Counted from the first letter of the stretch, positions 1 through 8,973 are shown. The stretch is 34,784 nt of DNA from JBGAPI01 sp044221335 (GCA_044221335.1 JBGAPI010000057.1:1-34784); one strand, 5' to 3'. Notes: generated from the letters alone by a model not told the origin. Numbers and translations: made by a program.

Positions 1-13
1 AGCGCCTCGCAAT

Positions 14-33
14 GGCGCGCAGTGCGCGCCCTA
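14..33 (+). repeat. REP palindrome overlapping the kmo stop
   Basis: GGCGCGC-AGT-GCGCGCC then CTA (31-33), the latter being the minus-strand TAG stop of kmo. The left flank GCCTCGCAAT (4-13) is repeated at the 29821 copy in reverse complement with one mismatch. Confidence 0.8.
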
Positions 34-1368
34 CAGCAACGCCAGTCGCCTCTCGGCTTCGACCACCGTCCCCGGAATATCCACCTCGGCAAGACTCTTC
101 CGGCCCCGGGTGGCGACGGCCAGAATCTCGCTCTGGATCAGCCCCCGTGCCCGCGCGACCGCATAGGGCGTCCGCCGGAAGGTGACCATCGAATAGCGCG
201 GCACGTAGCGACCCGGCAGCAGCTCCGCCAGCTCGCGCTCCAGCGCCTTCTGCAGCAGGTAGTCGGGATCGTCGACGCGGTCGCGCATCTCGATGTAGTT
301 CTCCAGCGCCATCGCCTGGATCGCCTCGGCGTTGGGGCGCCGGCGGCGCTCGAACTCGGCGAACACCGAAGGCCAGTCGGCGCTGCCGGCGAGCGCGGCG
401 AGTTCGACGCAGTCCTCGAACGCGCAGTTCATCCCCTGGCCGTGGAAGGGCACCATGGCGTGCGCCGCGTCGCCGAGCAGCACCGTGCTGCCGTGGTGCC
501 AGCGCGCCAGATGCAGCGTGCCGAGGAGGCCGACCGGATTGGCGGCGAAGTCCGCGTCGAAGTCCGGGATCAGGGGGAGGGCGTCGGGAAAGTCGTGCGC
601 GAAGAAGTGCCGGGCAGCGGCGACGTCCGGGATCGTCGCGAAGCTGGGGTCGCCCTCGTTCGGCAGGAACAGGGTGACGGTGAAGCTGCCTTCGGCGTTC
701 GGCAGCGCGATGCACATGTAGCCGCCGCGCGGCCAGATGTGCAGCGCGTTGCGCTCGATCCGGAAGCCGCCGTCGGCGGCCGGCGGGATTTCCAATTCCT
801 TGTAGCCGTGGCCGAGCGGCTCGAAGCGCTCGTCGAGCGCGACCTGCCTCGCCAGCAGCCCGCGCAGCGCCGAGCCGGCGCCGTCGGCGCCGATGCAGAC
901 CTCGGCGCGGACGCTGCGCAGCGTGCCGTCGCGCTCGTCGCGCAGCTGCAGTTCGCCGCGGGCGAGATCGCCACCGGCGAGGGCCTGGTCGAAGTGCAGC
1001 CGCGCGCCGGCGGCTTCGGCCGCGTCGAGCAGAGTGAGGTTGAGGCGGCCGCGGTTGATCGACCAGATCACTTCGCTGTCGTCGCGACCGTAACGCTGCA
1101 GCTGGGTGCTGCCGTCGGCGAAGTGCACCTGACGCCCGCGCATCATCACCGCGAGCTTCAGCACGTCCTCGGTCAGCCCGGCCTCGCGCAGGCCATGCAT
1201 GCCACGCTCGGCCAGTGCCAGGTTGATCGACCGGCCGCCGAGGTAGCCGGCGACGCGCGGATCGGGGCGACGCTCGAACACCTCGACCGCATAGCCCCGG
1301 CGCGCCAGCAGCAGCGCGAGCAGCCCGCCGGCGAGGCCGGCACCGGCGATGGTGACGGTCCGGGTCAT
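31..1368 (-). CDS. kmo: Kynurenine 3-monooxygenase
   Basis: This is a 445-residue FAD-dependent aromatic hydroxylase expected to convert L-kynurenine to 3-hydroxykynurenine with NADPH and O2. The N-terminal dinucleotide fold GAGLAG is at residues 9-14. The second FAD motif, GD followed by AAHAMVPFHGQGMN, is at about 299-314. The segment YLGGRSINLAL (42-52) is typical of KMO. Its length fits bacterial KMO. The open frame continues upstream, but the ATG at 1368 is chosen because it overlaps the kynureninase stop in an ATGA arrangement, so the two genes are probably translationally coupled. The TAG stop (33-31) is the outer edge of a REP palindrome at 14-33. No C-terminal membrane anchor of the eukaryotic kind is seen. 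Confidence 0.95.
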   Translation of the reverse strand: MTRTVTIAGAGLAGGLLALLLARRGYAVEVFERRPDPRVAGYLGGRSINLALAERGMHGLREAGLTEDVLKLAVMMRGRQVHFADGSTQLQRYGRDDSEVIWSINRGRLNLTLLDAAEAAGARLHFDQALAGGDLARGELQLRDERDGTLRSVRAEVCIGADGAGSALRGLLARQVALDERFEPLGHGYKELEIPPAADGGFRIERNALHIWPRGGYMCIALPNAEGSFTVTLFLPNEGDPSFATIPDVAAARHFFAHDFPDALPLIPDFDADFAANPVGLLGTLHLARWHHGSTVLLGDAAHAMVPFHGQGMNCAFEDCVELAALAGSADWPSVFAEFERRRRPNAEAIQAMALENYIEMRDRVDDPDYLLQKALERELAELLPGRYVPRYSMVTFRRTPYAVARARGLIQSEILAVATRGRKSLAEVDIPGTVVEAERRLALL

Positions 1369-2633
1369 CGCGGCCACGCCTTCACGATCTCGACGAAGCG
1401 GAGCGCGTCGACGAATCGGTTGTACAGCGCCGTCGGCGCGATCCGGATCACGTCGGGTTCGCGCCAGTCGCAGACGATGTCGTGGCGCGCCAGATGCTCG
1501 AACAGCTCGCGGCCGGCGCTGCGCGGGCCGCGCACGACCAGCGAGAGCTGGCTGCCGCGGCGTGCGGTCTCGGTTGGCGTGGTCACGGCGAGCACCTCGG
1601 CACAGTGCGCGCCGATCAACTCCGCGAGGAAGCCGGTGAGCCGGATCGACTTCTCGCGCAGCCGGCCGATACCCGCCCGGTGGAAGATCTCCAGCGACAC
1701 CCGCAGCGGCGCGAGCGCCATGATCGGCGGGTTCGACAGCTGCCAGCCGTCGGCACCCGGTGTCGGAACGAACTCCGGACCCATCCGGAAGCGCGAGGCC
1801 TGGTCGTGGCCCCACCAGCCGGCGAAGCGCGGTCGCGGCGTCGTCGCGTGGCGCTCGTGCACGAAACAGCCGGCGACCGCGCCGGGGCCGGAGTTCAGGT
1901 ACTTGTAGCTGCACCACACCGCGAAGTCCGCGTGGGAGTCGTGCAGGTCGACCGGCACGTTGCCGACGGAGTGGGCGAGGTCGTAGCCGATCACCGCACC
2001 CTTGCGATGGACCATCGGCGCGATCGCCGCGAGGTCCAGCACCTGGCCGGTGAGGTACTGCACGCCGGGCAGCAGCACCAGCGCGAGCCGGGGGCCGTGC
2101 TCGTTAAGCGCGCGCTCGAGCGCCGCCATCGAGAAGCCGCCGCCGGGCTCGTCGCCCTCGAGCTCGATCAGCGCCGAGGCCGGGTCGTAGCCGTGGAAGC
2201 GGATCTGCGACTCGACGGCGTAGCGGTCGGACGGGAAGGCGCGCTTCTCGATCAGGATCGCCGGGCGCTCGGCGGTCGGACGGTAGAAGCTCACCATCAT
2301 CAGGTGCAGGTTCGCCGTCAGCGAGTTCATCGCGACGACTTCGGAGGGCAGCGCGCCGACGACCTCCGCGAGATGCTCGCGCACGAAGCCGTGGTAGGGC
2401 ATCCAGGGATGCTTGCCGTGGAAATGGCCCTCGACCCCGAGGCGACCCCAGTCGTCGAGCTCGTCGTTGAGCGCGCGGCGGGTGGCTCGCGGCATCAGGC
2501 CCAGGGAGTTGCCGCACAGGTAGGTCTGTTCGCGACCGCCGGTGCTGCGCGGGAATTCGAACTCGCCGCGGAAATCGGCGAGGGGGTCCGCGGCGTCCAG
2601 GGCGAGCGCTTGTGCTTCCAGTCGAGGGTCCAT
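1365..2633 (-). CDS. kynU: Kynureninase
   Basis: This is a PLP-dependent hydrolase that cleaves 3-hydroxykynurenine (or kynurenine) to 3-hydroxyanthranilate (anthranilate) and alanine. From the ATG at 2633 it is 422 residues, the usual family length. The PLP lysine is K244 in SYKYLNSGPG. D218 in GYDLAHS is the expected partner of the pyridine nitrogen. The N-terminal CGNSLGL motif and the WWGH segment are also typical. An in-frame TTG five codons upstream (2648) is possible, but neither start has a convincing Shine-Dalgarno sequence. It overlaps kmo by 4 nt downstream. ACMS decarboxylase lies 159 bp upstream on the same strand. Confidence 0.95.
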   Translation of the reverse strand: MDPRLEAQALALDAADPLADFRGEFEFPRSTGGREQTYLCGNSLGLMPRATRRALNDELDDWGRLGVEGHFHGKHPWMPYHGFVREHLAEVVGALPSEVVAMNSLTANLHLMMVSFYRPTAERPAILIEKRAFPSDRYAVESQIRFHGYDPASALIELEGDEPGGGFSMAALERALNEHGPRLALVLLPGVQYLTGQVLDLAAIAPMVHRKGAVIGYDLAHSVGNVPVDLHDSHADFAVWCSYKYLNSGPGAVAGCFVHERHATTPRPRFAGWWGHDQASRFRMGPEFVPTPGADGWQLSNPPIMALAPLRVSLEIFHRAGIGRLREKSIRLTGFLAELIGAHCAEVLAVTTPTETARRGSQLSLVVRGPRSAGRELFEHLARHDIVCDWREPDVIRIAPTALYNRFVDALRFVEIVKAWPR

Positions 2634-2792
2634 GCTTCGATCGATCAAGGTTCAGTCACGGTGGAATGTCGGGGGGTGCCTGCGGTCGTGGCGAGCCGGA
2701 CTTCGCCGCGCGGACGACGCGCGCACTCCATGGAAGCGGGCTGGTCGGAGTGCAGCATCGTCGCGATGCCTCCGGTCGCCGATGCGAACCCG

Positions 2793-3803
2793 TCAGGGCG
2801 CGAATCGAGAAGCCGGCACGCCGAGCCATTCGAGTGCCGTGCCGGAATAGAGCCGCTGCCGCTGGGCCTCGGGCAGTCCCAGGGCATCGATGCCGCTGCC
2901 CGGATGCTGCTCACCGAGCGGGAAGGGATAGTCGGTGCCGAGCATGACCGACTCCACGCCGGCGACGTCGATCAGGTACTCGAGCGCCTTCGGATCGTGC
3001 ACGCAGGAGTCGAAGTAGATCCGCCCGAAGTACTCGCGCGGATTGCGGTGGTTGTCGGTGGCGACGAGGTCCGGCCGCATCCGGAAGCCGTGCTCGATCC
3101 GGCCGATGGTGTAGGGGAAGGATCCGCCGCCGTGCGCGAATGCCACGCGCAGCTCCGGCAGCCGTTCCAGCACGCCGCCGAAGATCAGGCAGCAGGCCGC
3201 CCGGGTCTGCTCGGCCGGCATGCCGACCAGCCAGGGCAGCCAGTACTTCGGCATCGAGTCGCCGCCCATCATGTCCCAGGGATGCACGAGCACCGCGGCG
3301 CCGAGGTCCTGCGCGGCCTCGAAGAACTCGAACAGTTCCGGCGCGTCGAGGTTCCACTGGTTGACGTGGGAGCCGATCTGCACACCCTGCAGGCCGAGCT
3401 GCTCGACACAGCGCTCCATCTCCTCGATCGCGAGCCGCGGCGACTGCAGCGGCACCGTGCCGATGCCAGCGTAGTGCTTCGGGTGGCTGCGCAGGAGGCC
3501 CGCCGTGTGGTCGTTGAGATGCTGGTGCAGTTCCAGCGCCTGCGGCGCCTTCGCCCAGTAGGAGAACAGCACCGGTACCGTCGAGATCACCTGCACGTCG
3601 ACGCCGAACTGCCTGTATTCGGAGACCCGCAGGTCCGGATCCCAGGTATTCGGGAAGATCTCGCGGAAGAACTTGCCGTCCTTGTAGATGCGATGCCGCC
3701 CGTCCTTGCTGTGCATCACCGCGAAGCGCTCGTCCCCGTACTTCTCGGCGAGATTGGGCCAGGACGGCGGCAGGATGTGGGCGTGGGTGTCGATCTTCAG
3801 CAT
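2793..3803 (-). CDS. nbaD: 2-amino-3-carboxymuconate-6-semialdehyde decarboxylase (ACMSD)
   Basis: This is a 336-residue zinc amidohydrolase-fold decarboxylase that removes CO2 from ACMS, the product of 3-hydroxyanthranilate dioxygenase, giving 2-aminomuconate semialdehyde. The expected metal and catalytic residues are all visible: H7 and H9 in DTHAH, H174 in HPWDMMGG, H224 in AFAHGGG and D291 in GTDYPFP. R47 sits in the substrate region (KFFREIFPN). Spacing and length match characterised Pseudomonas ACMSD. It starts 114 bp from a divergent LysR gene. A TTCGTG-N14-CACGAA inverted repeat lies just upstream of its ATG. The decarboxylase diverts carbon from NAD synthesis toward complete degradation. 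Confidence 0.94.
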   Translation of the reverse strand: MLKIDTHAHILPPSWPNLAEKYGDERFAVMHSKDGRHRIYKDGKFFREIFPNTWDPDLRVSEYRQFGVDVQVISTVPVLFSYWAKAPQALELHQHLNDHTAGLLRSHPKHYAGIGTVPLQSPRLAIEEMERCVEQLGLQGVQIGSHVNQWNLDAPELFEFFEAAQDLGAAVLVHPWDMMGGDSMPKYWLPWLVGMPAEQTRAACCLIFGGVLERLPELRVAFAHGGGSFPYTIGRIEHGFRMRPDLVATDNHRNPREYFGRIYFDSCVHDPKALEYLIDVAGVESVMLGTDYPFPLGEQHPGSGIDALGLPEAQRQRLYSGTALEWLGVPASRFAP

Positions 3804-3917
3804 CGCTGTTCGTGCCGCTCGGATGAGCCACGAATGGTAGCGGGAAGCGCCGACGGCGGACCGGCGTACCCGGCGACGGAGCTAGACTGGGTCGACACGG
3901 ACGACGGCGAGCGGGCG
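3804..3917. promoter_or_regulatory. Divergent control region between ACMSD and LysR gene 1
   Basis: This 114 bp gap separates the start codons of the minus-strand decarboxylase and a plus-strand LysR gene, the classical layout for LysR autoregulation and divergent target control. A perfect inverted repeat TTCGTG-N14-CACGAA occupies 3809-3834, close to the decarboxylase ATG. A -10-like TAGACT occurs at about 3883 on the LysR side. Binding is inferred from layout only. Characterised bacterial kyn operons are often under an Lrp-type regulator (KynR) instead. Confidence 0.4.
3809..3834. promoter_or_regulatory. Candidate operator TTCGTG-N14-CACGAA
   Basis: A perfect 6-bp dyad with a 14-nt spacer in the ACMSD/LysR gap, beginning 6 nt upstream of the ACMSD start codon. 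LysR boxes are usually T-N11-A dyads of similar size. Protein binding is an inference. A regulator bound here would overlap the decarboxylase ribosome binding region. Confidence 0.4.
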
Positions 3918-4820
3918 ATGGACCGGATCGAGGAGATGGCGGTGTTCGTCGCGGTCGCCGATCTCGGCGGCTTCGCGGCGGCGGCGCGCGCGCTCGGGCT
4001 GTCGGCGCCGACCGTGACCCGGGCGATCGCCGCGCTCGAGGAGCAGGTCGGCATCGAGCTGTTCGTGCGGACCACCCGGTTCGTCCGGCTTACCGAGAGC
4101 GGCGAGCGCTACCTGCAGGATTGCCGACGCATCCTGCAGGAACTCGACGACGCGGAGGCGTCGGCCGCGGGGGCGCATCGGGAGGTGCGAGGCGCGTTGG
4201 TCGTCGCGGCGCCGATCGTGTTCGGACAGCGTCTGCTGATGCCGCTGCTGGTCGACTTCCTGCAGGCGCACCCCGGCGTGACGGCGCGGGCGCTGCTGGT
4301 GGACCGACCGGTGCACTTGAGCGAGGAGGGCATCGACTGCGCCGTCCGGATGGGAGAACTGCCGGATTCCAGCCTCGTCGCGACGCCGCTCGGTTCGGTC
4401 CGCCGCCTCGTCTGCGGCAGTCCGGGCTATCTGGCGGCGACCGGGGTGCCGCAGCGCCCCGCCGATCTCTTTCGCCACGCCCTGGTGGTCTCCGCAGCGG
4501 ACGAGCGCGGCGACCACTGGGAATTCCGCGACGGCGGAGAGTCGCTCGACGTCGCGATCTCACCGCGGCTGACGGTGTCGACGAACGATGCGGCCATCGC
4601 CACCGTGCGGGACGGCTGGGGACTGACCCGGGTGATGTCCTACCAGGTCGCCGCCGAGCTCGCCCGCGGCGAACTGGTCCGTGTCCTCGAGGCGTTCGAG
4701 CCGCGGCCCGTACCGGTGTGGCTGGTGAATCCGGAAGGGCGCCATGCCTCGGGCAAGCTGCGCAGATTCCTGGCGTTCGCCACCGGGCGACTCCGCGGCC
4801 ACCCTGCACTTTGTGCCTGA
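3918..4820 (+). CDS. LysR-family transcriptional regulator, copy 1
   Basis: This is a 300-residue LysR regulator. The N-terminal winged helix-turn-helix covers residues 1-60, with FAAAARALGLSAPTVTRAIAALE as recognition region. A LysR substrate-binding domain spans about 90-295. The start at ATG 3918 gives the canonical MDRIEEM opening; the frame is open much further upstream only because of high GC. It is divergent from ACMSD, and its TGA is 7 nt before the ATG of a second, closely similar LysR gene, so the two are almost certainly co-transcribed. The CrgA/DsdC-like sub-branch is suggested by the MDRI start and the RTTR segment. The effector is unknown; a kynurenine-pathway metabolite or a GST-related xenobiotic are both plausible. 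Confidence 0.9.
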   Translation: MDRIEEMAVFVAVADLGGFAAAARALGLSAPTVTRAIAALEEQVGIELFVRTTRFVRLTESGERYLQDCRRILQELDDAEASAAGAHREVRGALVVAAPIVFGQRLLMPLLVDFLQAHPGVTARALLVDRPVHLSEEGIDCAVRMGELPDSSLVATPLGSVRRLVCGSPGYLAATGVPQRPADLFRHALVVSAADERGDHWEFRDGGESLDVAISPRLTVSTNDAAIATVRDGWGLTRVMSYQVAAELARGELVRVLEAFEPRPVPVWLVNPEGRHASGKLRRFLAFATGRLRGHPALCA

Positions 4821-4827
4821 GGACGCC

Positions 4828-5724
4828 ATGGACCGGATCGCGGAAATGAATGCCTTCGTCGCTGTCGCCGATGCCGAGAGCTTCAGCGCTGCGGCAACGA
4901 AGCTCGGCCTGTCGCCGCCGACCGTCACCCGCGCAGTCGCGGCGCTGGAACTTCGCCTCGGGGCGCGACTGCTGACGCGGACGACGCGCAGCGTCCGCGT
5001 CACGGAGGCCGGCCGGCGCTTCCGTGACGACGCCCGCCGTATCCTTGATGCGATCGCGGAGGCGGAGCAGTCTGCCGCCGGCGCTCGGGTCGTCGCGCGA
5101 GGCCGCCTCGGCGTGACGGCTCCGGTGTTGTTCGGCGAAATGTTCGTGCAGCCGGTCCTGCGCGAGTTCCTGTCCCGGCATCCGCGATTGACGGCGCAGT
5201 TGATGCTGCAGGATCGGGTCGTCAACCTGGTCGAAGAGGGCATCGACGTCGCCCTGCGCATCGGGCAGGTCGACGACGCCGGCCTGCAGTCCGTCGAGCT
5301 CGGCAGCGTGCGCCGGATGGTGCTGGCCGCGCCGTCCTATCTGGCGGCGGCCGGCACGCCGAGGCACCCGACCGAGCTCGCGCATCACCGGCTGGCGATG
5401 TCGGTCGGCAGCAATGCCGCCATGGAGTGGCGATTCGGCTCCGGTCCGACGGCGATCACCGTGCCGGTCGAGCCCGTGCTCACGGCGAGCACCTTGCGCC
5501 CGGCGATCGATGCGGCGCGGGAGGGCTGGGCGCTCACGCGCGCCCTGTCCTATCAGGTGAGCGACGATCTCCGGAGCGGGCGCCTCGTGAGCGTGATGGA
5601 GGAGCACGAACCGCCGCGCCTGCCGGTCTGCCTGGTGTTTCCGCAGAGCCGGCGGCCATCGGCGAAGCTGATGGCCTTTGTCGATCTCGCGAGCGAGCGC
5701 CTGCGCGCCGCGCTCGCGCCCTGA
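4828..5724 (+). CDS. LysR-family transcriptional regulator, copy 2
   Basis: This is a 298-residue LysR regulator paralogous to the preceding gene. The opening MDRIAEMNAFVAVAD parallels MDRIEEMAVFVAVAD. The HTH segment (LGLSPPTVTRAVAALE) and the wing (RTTRSVRVTEAGRRF) align without gaps. The ligand-binding domain shares landmarks such as EEGID, GSVRR and the GWALTRALSYQV block. It starts 7 nt after the upstream stop and is followed by 105 bp and then a glutathione transferase on the same strand. Tandem duplication with divergence of the effector pocket is the simplest reading. Target genes cannot be assigned from sequence. Confidence 0.9.
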   Translation: MDRIAEMNAFVAVADAESFSAAATKLGLSPPTVTRAVAALELRLGARLLTRTTRSVRVTEAGRRFRDDARRILDAIAEAEQSAAGARVVARGRLGVTAPVLFGEMFVQPVLREFLSRHPRLTAQLMLQDRVVNLVEEGIDVALRIGQVDDAGLQSVELGSVRRMVLAAPSYLAAAGTPRHPTELAHHRLAMSVGSNAAMEWRFGSGPTAITVPVEPVLTASTLRPAIDAAREGWALTRALSYQVSDDLRSGRLVSVMEEHEPPRLPVCLVFPQSRRPSAKLMAFVDLASERLRAALAP

Positions 5725-5829
5725 GCGGATCCTTGCGCGGACTGCAATGGCGAATTGCGGGACCTGATTCTTCCCTGCGCCGGTCGCGGCATCGAGCATA
5801 GACGGACCTTTCCGATCTGGAGCTGATCC

Positions 5830-6447
5830 GTGAGCCTCACCCTGCACCGTTTCCCGCTGTCCGGCCATGCCCATCGCGCCGAACTCCTGCTGTCGCTGCT
5901 CGGCCTCAAGACGACGCTGGTGGACGTCGACCTGCGCGCCGGCGCACAGAAGCAGCCGGCCTTCCTTGCCCTCAATCGTTTCGGCCAGGTGCCGGTACTG
6001 GTCGACGGGGACGATGTGGTCGCCGACTCCAACGCGATCCTCGTCTATGTCGCCCGCAAGTACGGCGGCGAGCAGTGGCTGCCGAGCGATCCGCTCCAGG
6101 CCGCGCGGGTGCAGCGCTGGCTTTCGGTCGCGGCAGGTCCGATCGCTTCGGGCCCGGCGCGGGCGCGCCTCATCACCGTGTTCGGTGCGCGCTTCGACGC
6201 CGCCGAGACGATCGCCCAATCGCACAAGCTGCTGCAGGTGGTCGAAGCCGAACTGGCGGGGCGCGACTGGCTGGTGGGCGACCGCCCGACGATCGCCGAT
6301 GTCGCGGGCTATACCTATATCGCCCATGCGCCGGAGGGCAACGTCGCGCTCGAGGCCTACCCGAATGTCCGTGCCTGGCTGCGCCGCATCGAGTCTCTGC
6401 CCGGATTCGTCCCGATGCAGTCGACGAAGGCCGGTCTCTGCGCCTGA
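5830..6447 (+). CDS. Glutathione S-transferase family protein
   Basis: This is a 205-residue cytosolic GST. The N-terminal thioredoxin-like domain spans about 1-78: SLTLHRFPLSGHAHRAELLLSLL opening, the cis-proline of QVPVLVDG near residue 56, and the ADSNAILVYVA glutathione gamma-glutamyl contact. The all-helical C-terminal domain follows, with the N-capping box region VGDRPTIADVAGY. The start is GTG at 5830. The catalytic residue is probably the Ser or His in the LSGHAH loop, as in bacterial Phi/Beta-like enzymes. It follows the tandem LysR genes and precedes the PNPOx-reductase fusion on the same strand, suggesting a detoxification unit under LysR control. The substrate is unknown. Confidence 0.9.
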   Translation: MSLTLHRFPLSGHAHRAELLLSLLGLKTTLVDVDLRAGAQKQPAFLALNRFGQVPVLVDGDDVVADSNAILVYVARKYGGEQWLPSDPLQAARVQRWLSVAAGPIASGPARARLITVFGARFDAAETIAQSHKLLQVVEAELAGRDWLVGDRPTIADVAGYTYIAHAPEGNVALEAYPNVRAWLRRIESLPGFVPMQSTKAGLCA

Positions 6448-6502
6448 GTCCGTCATGCGACGGCTTGCCGCATGAGGCGTCCACGTTCAAGGCTGCAGCA
6501 TC

Positions 6503-8542
6503 GTGACTTCCGAGTCTCCTGAGGGCGCGTCGCCCTTCCATGCGGGCGAGGTCGCCATCCAGCAGCAGCTGGGTGTCGCCGAGCGCATGGCCGCATTCGC
6601 GGCCCGGGTCGTTCGCGACCACATGCCCGATCAGCACCGGCAGTTCTATGCCCAGCTGCCGTTCCTGGTGCTGGGCACGGTCGATGGCGACGGCTGGCCG
6701 TGGGCGAGCTTGCTCGAGGGCCAGCCCGGCTTCGCCACATCCCCCGAGCCGGCGGCACTCGACGTCCGGGCCGAACCGGAACCGCAGGACCCGACCGCCG
6801 CCGGCTGGCACGTCGGCGCCGCGGTCGGCCTGCTCGGCATCGAGCTGCACACGCGCCGACGCAACCGGGTCAATGGCACTCTGCAGACGACCGCCGGAGG
6901 CTTGCGGCTCGTCGTCGAGCACGCCTTCGGGAACTGTCCCCAGTACATCCAGGCCCGGGGACTGCACTTCGCACGCATGCCCGGCACGCCATCGACGGGG
7001 GAGGTTCGCCAGGGGGCGACGCTGGACGCCGACCTGGCCGGCAGGATCACGGCGGCGGACACCTTTTTCGTCGCGAGCTACATCGACCACGCGGTCGGAC
7101 GGCGCTCGGTGGACGCCTCCCATCGTGGCGGCAAGCCGGGCTTCGTCCGGGTTCGCGGCAATCGCCTCAGCATCCCGGATTTCGCCGGCAACCTGCACTT
7201 CAACACGCTCGGCAACTTCGTGCTGAATCCGCGCGCCGGTCTCGTCTTCGTCGACTTCTCCACCGGTGACGTGCTGCACCTGACGGGGCGGGTCGTCCTC
7301 GATTTCGACGCTTCCGAGCTGCGCTATTTCCGGGGCGCGGAGCGTCTCTGGCATGTCGATGTCGAACGCTGGGTGCTGCGCCGATCGGCGCTGGCCCTGC
7401 GCGGCGACGCCGGGCAGATGTCGATGAACTCGGGAATGACCGGTGCCTGGGAGGAGGCCGAAGCGCGTCGCGTGGCCGAATCGCTGCGCGAGCAGTGGCG
7501 GCCGTTCCGGGTCGCGCGGATCGAGGACGAGTCGTCCGTGGTGAAGTCGTTCTGGCTGGAGCCTGCCGACGGCGCCGGGCTGCCGCTGTTCGAGGCGGGT
7601 CAGCATCTGCCATTGCGCGCCATCCTGCCGGAAGGCGGCGCGGCGGTCGAACGCAGCTACACCCTGTCCGCGGCGCCGTCCGACGGGGAGTACCGCGTCA
7701 GCATCCGGCGCCAGGGCCGGCTCTCGTCGTTCATGCACGACCGGATCCGGGTCGGCGACCGACTCGAGGCGCGGGCGCCGCGCGGCCGATTCGCCGTCGA
7801 CGCCCAGGCGCCGCGGCCTCTGGTGCTGCTGTCGGCGGGGATCGGCATCACCCCGATGGTGTCGATGCTGCGCCACGTGGTCTTCGAGGGCGTCCGGACG
7901 CGTCGCATCCGGCCGACCTGGTTCATCCACGGCAGCCGGAACGCGCAGGAACGCGCCTTCCACGCGGAGGTCGCGCACATCGCCGAGGCCGCCCGCGGTG
8001 CCGTGCGGGTCGTGCAGGCACTGGTCGCTCCGGAGGACCCGGTCGAGGAGGGGCGCGACTTCGATCTCCGGGGAAGGATCACGGCGGAGGGTGTGGCGTC
8101 GATCGCTCCGATCGACGACGCGGACATCTACCTGTGCGGCCCGCCGACCTTCATGCAGGACCTGTACGCGGGATTGCGCCGCCGCGGCGTTCCGGATGAG
8201 CGCGTGCACGCCGAGGCGTTCGGCCCCGCCGGCCTGCGTCGTGACGGCGCGGCTCCGTTGCCCGCGCCGGCGTCGCAGCCGGTCGCGGTGAGTTTCGCGG
8301 CGTCGTCCAAGAAGGCGCGCTGGCGGCCGGGAGAGGGCAGCCTGCTCGATCTCGCGGAGGCGCGCGGACTGCAACCCGCGCACGCCTGCCGACTGGGGGT
8401 GTGCGGCAGCTGCAGTCATCGGCTGATCGCCGGGAGCGTGACCTATCCGGCGCCGCCGGCGAGCGCGATCGAAGCGGGAACCGTCCTGCTGTGCCAGGCG
8501 GTGCCGGCGCGCGACAGCGGTCCCATCGTCATCGAGGTGTGA
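6503..8542 (+). CDS. PNPOx-like split-barrel / FAD-NAD(P) reductase / 2Fe-2S ferredoxin fusion
   Basis: This 679-residue three-part redox protein has an N-terminal pyridoxamine-phosphate-oxidase-like split barrel (about 40-320: FLVLGTVDGDGWPWAS, VGLLGIELHTRRRNRVNG, FFVASY). Next comes a ferredoxin-NADP reductase module (about 330-575), with the FAD motif RSYTLS, the NAD(P) motif LLSAGIGITPMVSML and the CGPPTFM motif. The C-terminal plant-type 2Fe-2S domain has C629, C634, C637 and C664 (CX4CX2C...C). The start is GTG 6503, only 55 nt after the GST. Related fusions are annotated as PNPOx-family or flavodoxin-reductase-like proteins without a firm substrate. A cytosolic NAD(P)H-driven electron-transfer role is inferred. 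Confidence 0.9.
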   Translation: MTSESPEGASPFHAGEVAIQQQLGVAERMAAFAARVVRDHMPDQHRQFYAQLPFLVLGTVDGDGWPWASLLEGQPGFATSPEPAALDVRAEPEPQDPTAAGWHVGAAVGLLGIELHTRRRNRVNGTLQTTAGGLRLVVEHAFGNCPQYIQARGLHFARMPGTPSTGEVRQGATLDADLAGRITAADTFFVASYIDHAVGRRSVDASHRGGKPGFVRVRGNRLSIPDFAGNLHFNTLGNFVLNPRAGLVFVDFSTGDVLHLTGRVVLDFDASELRYFRGAERLWHVDVERWVLRRSALALRGDAGQMSMNSGMTGAWEEAEARRVAESLREQWRPFRVARIEDESSVVKSFWLEPADGAGLPLFEAGQHLPLRAILPEGGAAVERSYTLSAAPSDGEYRVSIRRQGRLSSFMHDRIRVGDRLEARAPRGRFAVDAQAPRPLVLLSAGIGITPMVSMLRHVVFEGVRTRRIRPTWFIHGSRNAQERAFHAEVAHIAEAARGAVRVVQALVAPEDPVEEGRDFDLRGRITAEGVASIAPIDDADIYLCGPPTFMQDLYAGLRRRGVPDERVHAEAFGPAGLRRDGAAPLPAPASQPVAVSFAASSKKARWRPGEGSLLDLAEARGLQPAHACRLGVCGSCSHRLIAGSVTYPAPPASAIEAGTVLLCQAVPARDSGPIVIEV

Positions 8543-8973
8543 CCGACGCCATCGTTCCGGATTCTGAAAGAGTCCATTGGGGGACGGGGTGATTCCGCTC
8601 CCGGGGCGGCGACGCCACGATGGTGGCCCCTCTTTCGGACGCCACGCTCGTGCACCTTGATTTCGACACCGACACCGGCCGCGACGAGTGCGGTGGCGAT
8701 CGTTCCGGCCCGGCTTCCGAGGCCCTTTGGGAGCAGTGGACGCGCCTGCCCGCGTTCGGGGCCGAGGAACTCCTTGCCGGACTCTGTGACGCCACCGTGC
8801 GCCCTGCCAAGCGCTCTGCCGGGTGAGGCAGTCCCGCCTCGACGCGGCCCGGCGGACGGCCGCGCCGCGCTCAGGCTCCAGCGGGTGAAGCAGCGGGTGT
8901 CGGTCCTTCAGTTGCCAATGTCTCTTCGACCCTGCGCAGATCGACACCTGCGCATCTACGGGGAGATCCATCG
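8543..8973. other. Gene-poor intergenic stretch
   Basis: No convincing gene, RNA or repeat was found here. A 68-codon plus-strand open frame (8620-8826) lacks a ribosome binding site and recognisable motifs, and is treated as chance. The far end carries GGGGAG at about 8961, which looks like the ribosome binding site of the broken FG-GAP gene that follows. Confidence 0.5.

Noticed and set aside
1482..3917. Long upstream extension of the first LysR reading frame
   Set aside because: It is antisense to kynureninase and ACMSD. The LysR domain begins exactly at the ATG at 3918.
8620..8826. A 68-codon open frame
   Set aside because: No ribosome binding site and no family resemblance.
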